Assembly: GCA_022841745.1 (NCBI GenBank)
Contig: JALHQW010000073.1
Coordinates: forward strand, 1 to 36,836
Reading direction: 5' to 3'
Origin: Saprospiraceae bacterium
GTDB taxonomy: Bacteria; Bacteroidota; Bacteroidia; Chitinophagales; Saprospiraceae
Length of the DNA stretch: 36,836 bases
Positions 17,479 to 23,670 of this stretch are shown in pieces. The first letter of the stretch is position 1, and each line of letters starts with the position of its first letter. Position numbers and translations under genes: made by a program. Under the pieces are notes generated by a model. The model did not search any database and was not told the origin of the DNA. It saw only the letters and a program-made list of their open reading frames with translations.

Positions 17479-18016
17479 GTTTCTTTGATTTGATAGGATT
17501 AGCAGATTTATTCCCACTTATTTTGGCAACCAGTTCATTTCGGCTGAGCGCAGGGCTATGTTTGAAACGGGTGTAACGCAATGTCTCCAGCTCATTTTTG
17601 ATTTGCACACTGAGCCAGAGTGTGGCAGAGATGGTGAAAATTTGCTCTAGTTTTAAAGCAAACTCAGGATTGATGCGACGGTTGCCTTTGAGCATTGCGC
17701 TTAGGTTCGATTCTTCAATTCCGATATATATAGCAAATTCCTTTTTCTTGACCCCAAGCGCTCCGATTGCTTCATTGAGAAGTGAAGGCATGTCAACGGG
17801 TAACTTTGATTCCGCATCGCGGAGATAAGCCCCCATCCTAAAGCGGATTTCCTTCAGTTTAGTGTCAGTACGTTCCTCACGACTCCTGTTTTCAGAATGC
17901 TGTTTGATGACCGATAAAAAGGCTTGCCAATCGGGGCTTTTTGTGTCCACGAAACCCGTACCGGCACCTTGAATGCCGCCTTCATTCACGAATTTTGAAT
18001 TTTTCATTTTTTTCAT
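17447..18016 (-). CDS. HigA/Xre-like helix-turn-helix protein (putative antitoxin)
   Basis: The product is 189 residues (a second possible start, MKNSKFV, lies three codons later). Residues about 75-150 form a HigA-like Xre helix-turn-helix: LNEAIGALGVKKKEFAIYIG, then ESNLSAMLKGNRRINPEFAL, then TISATLWLSVQIKNELETL. The EFAxxIGIxxSxLSxMLxGxRxI pattern is the DNA-contact unit. The first 70 residues are charged and may contact a partner. The tail is basic (NPIKSKKHEPTRK) and overlaps the start of trpA. The gene follows the GNAT-like gene with one base between them, and an AT-rich palindrome stands at the promoter of the pair. This is the layout of a higBA-type toxin-antitoxin unit, with the regulator second. 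DNA binding is well supported; the antitoxin role is inferred. Confidence 0.8.
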   Translation of the reverse strand: MKKMKNSKFVNEGGIQGAGTGFVDTKSPDWQAFLSVIKQHSENRSREERTDTKLKEIRFRMGAYLRDAESKLPVDMPSLLNEAIGALGVKKKEFAIYIGIEESNLSAMLKGNRRINPEFALKLEQIFTISATLWLSVQIKNELETLRYTRFKHSPALSRNELVAKISGNKSANPIKSKKHEPTRKAAGQ

Positions 18017-18017
18017 T

Positions 18018-18509
18018 TTATGAGTCTTGCAGATAAAGCTCCATCAGCTTGATTCCTGCTTCTGGGCTAAAGAACATTCGCTGCCCTAATCCCATTGTAG
18101 CCCCATATTTTTCTTGGTAAAGCGCTATTAGCACAGTCTTGCTTTCAAAAGACAAGCAGCCATCGTATGGGGGTTTTCCAAGTTCGAAGCTCAGCATGCA
18201 GCCATAAGCAATTAAACAACCCGCTACTAAATCGTATCTGCCTTTAGAACCGTAGTTGTGGGGAGCGACTTCAATGCAATCCATATAGACAATCCCATAA
18301 TCAAGCAGGCTGAGCATAATTATGCCCTCAATTTTCTGAGGTGATTCGTCAAGGACAAGTTTGTAAAAAACTGCACCTTGCTTCCTAAACAACTCCCGCC
18401 AAGTAAACTGCCATCCGTCCTTTTTTAGGGGCATATCACTGAATTTGGCAATCATGATTTCAGCAGATGCCAAATTACCTGATAAAGTATCTTTTACTTG
18501 GACTTTCAT
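18018..18509 (-). CDS. GNAT-like protein of unknown function (putative toxin partner of the HTH protein)
   Basis: The 163-residue product is not firmly recognised. It has no signal peptide. Residues about 56-125 (EGIIMLSLLDYGIVYMDCIE, then VAPHNYGSKGRYDLVAGCLI, then AYGCMLSFELG) read like the central strands and pyrophosphate-binding helix of an acetyltransferase (GNAT) fold. The usual Q/R-x-x-G-x-G/A signature is degenerate. The C-terminal part (GCLSFESKTVLIALYQEKYG, MFFSPEAGIKLMELYL) matches a conserved pattern that I associate with small Bacteroidota proteins encoded beside Xre regulators. It is the first gene of a tight two-gene unit inserted between trpB and trpA. Acetylation-type toxicity on tRNA or translation is possible by analogy with GNAT toxins. 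It could instead be a stress regulator without toxicity. Confidence 0.55.
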   Translation of the reverse strand: MKVQVKDTLSGNLASAEIMIAKFSDMPLKKDGWQFTWRELFRKQGAVFYKLVLDESPQKIEGIIMLSLLDYGIVYMDCIEVAPHNYGSKGRYDLVAGCLIAYGCMLSFELGKPPYDGCLSFESKTVLIALYQEKYGATMGLGQRMFFSPEAGIKLMELYLQDS

Positions 18510-18513
18510 GCTG

Positions 18514-18549
18514 CAAAACTACATAAAATTATCAAAATTTGATAATTTT
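18514..18549 (-). promoter_or_regulatory. Palindromic operator and promoter candidate of the GNAT/HTH pair
   Basis: A perfect 12-bp inverted repeat around one base (AAAATTATCAAA, A, TTTGATAATTTT) spans 18525-18549. Immediately downstream on the minus strand is TAGTTTTG (18521-18514), which fits the Bacteroidota -7 element TAnnTTTG. The palindrome therefore covers the spacer and -33 area, where a dimeric Xre regulator would block transcription. The start of the GNAT-like gene at 18509 would be nearly leaderless. Confidence 0.6.
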
Positions 18550-18551
18550 TT

Positions 18552-19787
18552 TTAGGCCAAAAACTTCGTGTACGTCCCCAAATCCTTATCCCCCCTCCCC
18601 GACAAACACAGCACCACAACATCCTCTTTTTCAAACTTGATTTTCTCAAAAACCGCCAGCGCATGCGCCGACTCCAGCGCCGGGATGATGCCCTCCAACC
18701 TCGCCAATTGGAAGGCCGCAGCCAGTGCTTCCCCGTCGGTAATCGGCACGAAGCTCGCCCGACCACTCGCCGCCAATTGCGCATGGAGCGGCCCCACGCC
18801 TGGGTAGTCCAGCCCCGCCGAGATGCTATACGGTTCGATGACCTGCCCGTCCCCGTTTTGAATCAACATGCTCAAGCTGCCGTGTAGAATGCCCGGTTTG
18901 CCTAGAGCGATGGTCGCCGCCGTCTCGCCCGTGTGGACACCGTGGCCCGCTGCCTCTGAGCCGATGAGCCGTACCGATTTTTCTTCGATGAAATGGTAGA
19001 ACGCTCCTGCCGCATTGCTGCCGCCGCCCACACAAGCGATGACCGCCGTAGGGTTCGCAATGCCCTCTTTTTCAAGCAGTTGCCACTTGATTTCCTCACT
19101 GATGACCGACTGCAAACGGGCCACCAAGTCAGGATACGGGTGCGGCCCCACTACCGAGCCGATGATGTAGTGCGTATCCACGGGGTTGCAAATCCAGTCC
19201 CGGATGGCCTCGTTGGTGGCGTCCTTGAGGGTCTGGTTGCCACTCACAGCGGGTACCACCGTAGCGCCGAGCATCCGCATCCGGGCCACGTTGGGTGCCT
19301 GCCGCTCGATGTCGAGAGCGCCCATGTAAACGATGCACTCTAGCCCCATCAAAGCGCAGACGGTAGCTGTTGCCACGCCATGCTGCCCCGCCCCGGTCTC
19401 GGCGATGATGCGCCGCTTCCCCAGCCGTTGCGCTAGCAAAATCTGTCCAACGGTGTTGTTGATTTTATGTGCCCCGGTGTGGCAGAGGTCTTCCCGCTTG
19501 AGGTAAATCTTCGTGCCGTACCGTTGCGACAGCCGCTTCGCAAAATAGAGCGGCGTCGCCCGTCCAGCATAGTCCTTTAGCAGCGCCCGAAACTCCGTCT
19601 GGAACTCCTCAGACCCGATGATGTCGAGGTAGCAACGGCGAAGCTCCTCCACGTTGGGGTGCAGCATTTCGGGAATGAACGCCCCGCCAAACTGGCCGTA
19701 GAAGCCGTCGGGGTCGGGAGAAGTGAGATTGTTTAGGTTTACCAAACTTTCAAAGTTTGGTAAACCTGTTTCACTTGAATAGCTCAT
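18552..19787 (-). CDS. trpB: Tryptophan synthase beta chain
   Basis: The 411-residue product contains the pyridoxal-phosphate lysine in [15 protein letters not shown], the phosphate-binding loop [10 protein letters not shown], and the [20 protein letters not shown] opening of the TrpB1 family. It condenses indole with serine to tryptophan in complex with TrpA. The start at 19787 overlaps the end of trpF by 17 bases. The N-terminus is unusual: residues about 7-18 ([12 protein letters not shown]) are encoded by a perfect 33-base palindrome that looks like a dispersed repeat. The family consensus begins only after it ([13 protein letters not shown]). The catalytic core is intact. Confidence 0.97.
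   Translation of the reverse strand: MSYSSETGLPNFESLVNLNNLTSPDPDGFYGQFGGAFIPEMLHPNVEELRRCYLDIIGSEEFQTEFRALLKDYAGRATPLYFAKRLSQRYGTKIYLKREDLCHTGAHKINNTVGQILLAQRLGKRRIIAETGAGQHGVATATVCALMGLECIVYMGALDIERQAPNVARMRMLGATVVPAVSGNQTLKDATNEAIRDWICNPVDTHYIIGSVVGPHPYPDLVARLQSVISEEIKWQLLEKEGIANPTAVIACVGGGSNAAGAFYHFIEEKSVRLIGSEAAGHGVHTGETAATIALGKPGILHGSLSMLIQNGDGQVIEPYSISAGLDYPGVGPLHAQLAASGRASFVPITDGEALAAAFQLARLEGIIPALESAHALAVFEKIKFEKEDVVVLCLSGRGDKDLGTYTKFLA
19735..19767. repeat. Perfect 33-bp palindrome inside the 5' end of trpB
   Basis: AGGTTTACCAAACTTT, a single C, then the exact reverse complement. It encodes part of the TrpB N-terminus (GLPNFESLV) in frame, and the mRNA would fold into a strong hairpin about 20 bases after the start codon. 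That could affect translation of trpB. Confidence 0.93.
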
Positions 19788-20463
19788 GCTTGAATGTTTT
19801 TATCAGGTCAAAATCCTTTAATCCGGGTTCGATTTCAAAGCGGGAGTTGATGTCGAGAGCGACGAGACCCCTGCCCCCTAAAGGGGGACCCACGGATGCA
19901 CTATTATCGGGACTCAGCCATTTTTGAAGTTCCGAAACCTGAAAATCTGTGGGTTCCCCTTTAGGGGTCAGGGGTGGCCCGATTCCACCACTCAGCACAA
20001 ACGGCGTCACTCCCTCGTACTTCTCCAACAGCCCCCAATCGAACGCCACCCCATTGCCGCCCCGATTTTTCCCCTTTGTGTCAAAAAGGAATTTGTCGCA
20101 GCAACCAGCGTATGCCGTCGTTTTTCCAAAATCAAAATCCTCATCCACGCCGAAGGCTTTCCATATTTCCAATCCGCTCATTTTCAAGGTGTAGCAAATT
20201 GCTGGCGATTCGTCGCCATGCAACTGAACGACCTGCAAACCAAGCGCCTCGGCAGTGCTTATCACCACTTCCACCGCCTCGTTCACGAACACGCCGACCT
20301 TTTTCGTCGGGCTGGGCAGTTCCCGAACCCAAGCCAAATCGGTCACCTCGCCCACGAAGCGGGGGCTTTTTTTGTAAAAAATGAACCCGATATAGTCCGG
20401 CTCCAAGGTCAGGAGTTGGTGGACGTTGGCGGGGTGTTTTAGGCCGCAGATTTTTAGTTGCAT
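19771..20463 (-). CDS. trpF: Phosphoribosylanthranilate isomerase with in-frame repeat insertion
   Basis: The 230-residue product carries the TrpF landmarks: [14 protein letters not shown] with the catalytic Cys, [41 protein letters not shown], and the phosphate-binding [17 protein letters not shown] with the catalytic Asp. It isomerises phosphoribosylanthranilate to the CdRP intermediate. The usual length is about 205 residues. The excess sits at residues about 163-199, between SGGIGP and LVALDINS, where a palindromic element of about 109 bases is read through (PLTPKGEP to [11 protein letters not shown]). This is the loop between two strands of the TIM barrel, so the enzyme can plausibly tolerate it. 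The trpC stop codon is about 110 bases upstream. Confidence 0.95.
   Translation of the reverse strand: MQLKICGLKHPANVHQLLTLEPDYIGFIFYKKSPRFVGEVTDLAWVRELPSPTKKVGVFVNEAVEVVISTAEALGLQVVQLHGDESPAICYTLKMSGLEIWKAFGVDEDFDFGKTTAYAGCCDKFLFDTKGKNRGGNGVAFDWGLLEKYEGVTPFVLSGGIGPPLTPKGEPTDFQVSELQKWLSPDNSASVGPPLGGRGLVALDINSRFEIEPGLKDFDLIKTFKHELFK
19867..19975 (-). repeat. Palindromic protein-coding element, copy 1 (in trpF)
   Basis: Two 27-base arms (19867-19893 and 19949-19975) are reverse complements with two mismatches. Each contains the inner palindrome CCCCTAAAGGGG, and a spacer of 55 bases separates them. The element is read in frame as PLTPKGEP, spacer with SEL, then ASVGPPLG. A second copy in the same frame lies in trpD. 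Confidence 0.92.
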
Positions 20464-20470
20464 GGTATGT

Positions 20471-20580
20471 CATAGGGCTTTACCCTATGTTGGAATATTA
20501 TGCCCCTTTGGGGCTTTGATTCGGTTTAACATAGCCCTGAAAGGGCGAGATATCACAGCATTGGGCAACGCCCTATGCTA
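20471..20580. repeat. Four-hairpin palindromic element filling the trpC-trpF spacer
   Basis: Four adjacent small hairpins are visible: CATAGGG/CCCTATG (20471-20489), GCCCC/GGGGC (20502-20514), GCCCT/AGGGC (20534-20546) and GCATTGGGC/GCCCTATGC (20558-20579, imperfect). The element supplies the trpC stop codon and ends just before the trpF start. It resembles multi-hairpin intergenic repeats seen in many Bacteroidota genomes. Confidence 0.8.
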
Positions 20581-21364
20581 AGATACGATGTATGAAATCC
20601 TCACACGCCTCCCCCGGCCTATCCATCTTCATAAAACGCTCCCCAATCAAAAACCCCTGAAACCCCGCAGCCCGCAGTTCCAGCAATGCCGTCGGGTCAC
20701 TCAATCCTGACTCGCTGACCTTCACGAACTCCTGGGGAATATGCGGAGCAAGTTCCAGCGAGCGGCGCACGTCCACCGTGAAATCGGCGAGGTTGCGGTT
20801 GTTCACGCCTACGGCGTCCACCGTGTCGCAGATATGGCCAAGCTCGCTGTGGTCGTGGATTTCGAGGAGCGTTTCGAGGCCGAGCGAGCGGGCGAAGGCG
20901 CTGAGTTGTCGCACCTCGGCGGGCGTCAGCACGGCAGCGATGAGCAGAATGGCGTCGGCCCCGATGGCCTTGGCCTCCAGGATTTGGTACTCGCCAATGG
21001 TGAAATCCTTGCGCAAAATCGGCACCTCGTTCAGCCCACGGGCGATGAGTAGGTCTTCATTGTTGCCGCCGAAAAATTGCTCGTCCGTCAGCAGGGAAAG
21101 TGCCGAGGCACCTGCCCGCACATAGCCCGTGGTCACCTCCTCCACGGTCACGTTGCCGTTGATGATGCCCTTCGAGGGGGATTTTCTTTTGTGCTCCGCA
21201 ATGATGCCCGCCATGTCCGGCTTGCGCAGTGCAGCGGATAAGCTGAGGCATGGTCGTTCGAAAAGGGGGCTTTTCTCCAATTCAGCTATGGGCGTCTTGG
21301 CTTGTTGCTCCGCAACTTCAAGGCGTTTGTGGGCGATTATTTTTTGTAAAACGTTCATTTTCAA
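20573..21364 (-). CDS. trpC: Indole-3-glycerol phosphate synthase
   Basis: The 263-residue product (start 21364, or 21358 at the next Met, MNVLQKIIAHKR) has the family motifs in order: IIAEHKRKSPSKGIINGNVT, ALSLLTDEQFFGG, LRKDFTIGEYQILEAKAIGA, the catalytic-region LLEIHDHSEL, GVNNRNLADFTVD and VSESGLSDP. It closes CdRP to indole-3-glycerol phosphate, the substrate of TrpA. It is a single-function enzyme here, not fused to TrpF. Length matches the family. Both flanking spacers are occupied by palindromic repeats. Confidence 0.97.
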   Translation of the reverse strand: MKMNVLQKIIAHKRLEVAEQQAKTPIAELEKSPLFERPCLSLSAALRKPDMAGIIAEHKRKSPSKGIINGNVTVEEVTTGYVRAGASALSLLTDEQFFGGNNEDLLIARGLNEVPILRKDFTIGEYQILEAKAIGADAILLIAAVLTPAEVRQLSAFARSLGLETLLEIHDHSELGHICDTVDAVGVNNRNLADFTVDVRRSLELAPHIPQEFVKVSESGLSDPTALLELRAAGFQGFLIGERFMKMDRPGEACEDFIHRILA

Positions 21365-21377
21365 TTTTTGATGTCGC

Positions 21378-21459
21378 TTTTGTCATTGCCGAAGGCAACC
21401 TGCAACGTCACGAGGGACATCACGCATGACGTTGCGGTTTGCCTTCGGCAATGACAAAA
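21378..21459. repeat. Long inverted repeat filling the trpD-trpC spacer
   Basis: Arms of 33 bases (21378-21410 and 21427-21459) are reverse complements with two mismatches. Each holds an inner TTGCCGAAGGCAA palindrome, and a 16-base loop separates them. It lies between the trpD stop and trpC start and would form a very stable hairpin in the polycistronic mRNA. Confidence 0.92.
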
Positions 21460-21464
21460 AACGC

Positions 21465-22580
21465 TCATTGCAACTCCACCAACCGCCGTAGCGCTCGCAG
21501 CGCCCGCCCGCTCACGATGCTTTCATTCGCTTGCGCAATACAGGCCTCCAGCGATTGTTCCGGCGAAAGGCATTGCAGCGCCAGTGCCGAATTGGCCACC
21601 ACGACCCGCTTCTGCGCCACCGTTCCCTTGTTTTCCAAAACATTCAAGAAAATGGCCTTAGCCTCCTCCACCGTGTCCCCACCGAAAAGCTCAGCCTCGG
21701 TCACTTCCCCACCGAAGTCGGCAGGGGTAAACGTCGCCTCCCCCCGGCTGCTGACGGACTTGGCAAGGGCGGTGAGGGAAAGCTCATCGTAACCGCCGAG
21801 GGTGTGGATGACGTTGAAGCCCCGACTACAGCCCCTGACCCCTAAAGGGGAACCCACGGACGCAAACGCATCGGAACCTCCAAGACTTGGCAAATTAAGC
21901 TCCGAACCTCCCAGATTAGGTTCCCCTTTAGGGGTCAGGGGTTGCGTCACGGGTTGCCCCTGCAACAAATACCCATAAATCCGCTGCAATTCCAAACTGA
22001 ACACCCCAGTCAGTTGGCAATCCGGCTGGGCGGGGTTCACCAGCGGGCCGAGCATATTGAAGAAGGTCTTGATGCCGAGCGCCTTCCGCACGGGGCCGAC
22101 GTTCTTCAGCGCTGGGTGGAACATGGGGGCGTGGAGAAAGCAGATGCCTGCCTCGTCGAGTTCGTGGCGGAGGGCGTCGCCGTCGTTCTTGAAACGGTAG
22201 CCGAGGGATTCCAGCAAGTTGGAGGAGCCGCAGACGGAGGAGACGCCGTAGTTGCCGTGCTTGACCACCCGGCCACCTGCCCCGGCCACCACGAAGCTGG
22301 CAAGGGTCGAGATATTGAAGGTGTTCTTGCCGTCACCGCCCGTGCCGCAAAGGTCAATGGTGGGGTGGCCGCTCACGTCCAGCCGGATGCAGAGGTCGAG
22401 CAGGGCCTGGCGGAAGCCGTCGAGCTCTTCCACGCTGATGCTGCGCATGAGATAGACCGTGAGGAAGGCGGCCATCTGTGCTTCGTTCACTTCGCCACGG
22501 GTGATTTCCGTAAGGGTCTCGTAGGCTTCCTCACGGGTGAGGCGCTGGTGCTCGAAGAGCTTGTTGAGAATCTTCTTCAT
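21465..22580 (-). CDS. trpD: Anthranilate phosphoribosyltransferase with in-frame repeat insertion
   Basis: The 371-residue product has the TrpD signatures DLCGTGGDGKNTFNISTLAS (PRPP-binding glycine loop), VVKHGNYGVSSVCGSSNLLE, FLHAPMFHPALKNVGPVRKA and FNMLGPLVNPA. It transfers phosphoribosyl from PRPP to anthranilate. The usual length is about 330-345 residues. The excess is a palindromic element of about 112 bases at residues about 213-250, read as PLTPKGEP to [11 protein letters not shown], just before the conserved FNVIHTLGGYDELSLT segment. Active-site motifs lie outside it. The call is firm; the effect of the insertion on activity is unknown. Confidence 0.95.
   Translation of the reverse strand: MKKILNKLFEHQRLTREEAYETLTEITRGEVNEAQMAAFLTVYLMRSISVEELDGFRQALLDLCIRLDVSGHPTIDLCGTGGDGKNTFNISTLASFVVAGAGGRVVKHGNYGVSSVCGSSNLLESLGYRFKNDGDALRHELDEAGICFLHAPMFHPALKNVGPVRKALGIKTFFNMLGPLVNPAQPDCQLTGVFSLELQRIYGYLLQGQPVTQPLTPKGEPNLGGSELNLPSLGGSDAFASVGSPLGVRGCSRGFNVIHTLGGYDELSLTALAKSVSSRGEATFTPADFGGEVTEAELFGGDTVEEAKAIFLNVLENKGTVAQKRVVVANSALALQCLSPEQSLEACIAQANESIVSGRALRALRRLVELQ
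21831..21942 (-). repeat. Palindromic protein-coding element, copy 2 (in trpD)
   Basis: The left arm (21831-21857) and right arm (21919-21942) share 23 bases of perfect inverted complementarity, including the inner palindrome CCCCTAAAGGGG. The spacer shares words with the copy in trpF (CATCGGAAC- and TCCGAACCT-like). It is translated in the same frame as copy 1, giving PLTPKGEP and ASVGSPLG. It is three bases longer than copy 1. Confidence 0.92.
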
Positions 22581-22650
22581 GTTGTTAGCTTTTGGCTGTT
22601 AGCTTTTGGCCATGTCAGCAAATTGCTAACGGCCAATGGCCAACTGCTAG
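22581..22650. repeat. Heptamer repeat TTGGCTG-type with inverted arm between trpG and trpD
   Basis: TTAGCTTTTGGCTGTTAGC is followed by the inverted words GCTAACGGCCAATGGCC. It begins directly upstream of the trpD start and overlaps the stop codon of trpG, filling the spacer. The word family is the same as at 6875-6968. Confidence 0.8.
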
Positions 22651-23216
22651 TTTTTTACCCAGTTCTTCACCATCACCTTCCCCCATTCCGTCATAACCGA
22701 CTCTGGATGAAACTGTACCCCCCGTACGTCGTATTTTTTATGGGTCAAACCCATGATTTGTCCCTCGTCGTCCTCGCAGGTGAGGTCAAAGCAATCGGGC
22801 AGGCCGTTTTTAGAAACAACCCACGAATGGTAGCGCCCCGCAGCGAATGTCTCCGGTATTTCCCGAAAAAGCGGCTCGTCTGCCTTGCGGACATGCATCG
22901 GCGTGGCCACCCCGTGAAACACCTTCGGCAGGTTCTCCAATTGCCCGCCAAACACCTCCCCGATGGCCTGCAAGCCGAGGCAGACGCCGAAGATGCTCTT
23001 GGTCGGGGCCAACTCCCGAATCAGGTCACAGAGGATGCCCGATTCGGCGGGCAGACCGGGGCCTGGCGAGAGCAAAATCTTGTCGTATTGCGCAGCCTCC
23101 GCCACCGTGATTTCGTCATTGCGGAAAACGTCGGGGCGGATGCCGGACATCTCCTCAACGTATTGGACGAGGTTGTAGGTGAAGCTGTCGTAGTTGTCTA
23201 AAACGAGAATTTTCAT
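22647..23216 (-). CDS. trpG: Anthranilate synthase component II (glutamine amidotransferase)
   Basis: The 189-residue product is a class I glutamine amidotransferase with the triad Cys79 (GVCLGLQAIG), His170 and Glu172 (VQFHPES). The N-terminal ILVLDNYDSFTYNLVQYVEE and the LLSPGPGLPAESG oxyanion-region motif are typical of TrpG/PabA. It supplies ammonia from glutamine to TrpE. Because it sits in a trp operon, TrpG is preferred over PabA, although such subunits can serve both pathways. A divergent foreign gene separates it from trpE. Confidence 0.96.
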   Translation of the reverse strand: MKILVLDNYDSFTYNLVQYVEEMSGIRPDVFRNDEITVAEAAQYDKILLSPGPGLPAESGILCDLIRELAPTKSIFGVCLGLQAIGEVFGGQLENLPKVFHGVATPMHVRKADEPLFREIPETFAAGRYHSWVVSKNGLPDCFDLTCEDDEGQIMGLTHKKYDVRGVQFHPESVMTEWGKVMVKNWVKN

Positions 23217-23226
23217 TTTTCTTCAG

Positions 23227-23257
23227 TTTTGAATCTCAGGTTTTGTTGGTATTTTCG
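23227..23257 (+). promoter_or_regulatory. Candidate promoter of the retropepsin-like gene
   Basis: TTTTG (23227-23231), then 18 bases, then TATTTTCG (23250-23257), one mismatch from the -7 consensus TAnnTTTG. The ATG follows 24 bases later. This would let the inserted gene be transcribed against the trp operon. Confidence 0.4.
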
Positions 23258-23281
23258 CACAAACGTTTATAAAATCAAGCC

Positions 23282-23668
23282 ATGTCCATCATCAAGCTGC
23301 CAATCAACTATCAAGGCTCCGAAGGCGAAAAAATGCTTTACACTTTGTTCGATAGTGGTGCTTCATTTTCTTGCATCAATGCTGACTATTTGGATAGTTT
23401 AGAAAAGCCCGTCAAATTGTTCAAGCCAAAAGAAATTGAAACGGCAAGTGAAGGGCACTATGTGAAAATCACACACCGAGTTACACTTGATTTCAATGTT
23501 AATGATTTGACGCTTTCGGATGAGTTCTTGGTCGTTCCCAATCTCTCCGAAGAGGCAATCCTTGGTGTAGCAACGCTTCAAAAATGGCGCATCAAGCTTG
23601 ATTTCGAACATGATACAGTCATCATTGACCCAAAAATTGCCAAGTTCATCCTAAAAGATTTGAAATAG
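23282..23668 (+). CDS. Retropepsin-like aspartic protease domain protein
   Basis: The 128-residue product is a single retropepsin-like domain. The catalytic motif is LFDSGASFSC (Asp24), followed by a flap-like strand region. It closes with the family landmark EAILGVATLQKWRIKLDFEH, in which the ILG turn and hydrophobic helix match the second conserved element. Proteins of this size must dimerise to form an active site with two aspartates. No signal peptide or membrane segment is seen, so it is probably cytoplasmic. It is encoded on the strand opposite to the trp genes, between trpG and trpE, and stops two bases from the trpE stop codon. Its substrate is unknown. A link to mobile elements is possible but unproven. 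Confidence 0.75.
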   Translation: MSIIKLPINYQGSEGEKMLYTLFDSGASFSCINADYLDSLEKPVKLFKPKEIETASEGHYVKITHRVTLDFNVNDLTLSDEFLVVPNLSEEAILGVATLQKWRIKLDFEHDTVIIDPKIAKFILKDLK

Positions 23669-23670
23669 TT

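Noticed and set aside
21942-23201. Long open frame (419 codons) on the plus strand across trpD and trpG
   Set aside because: It is antisense to two conserved trp genes and is rich in His, Gly and Val with no recognisable domain. It is a by-product of codon bias.
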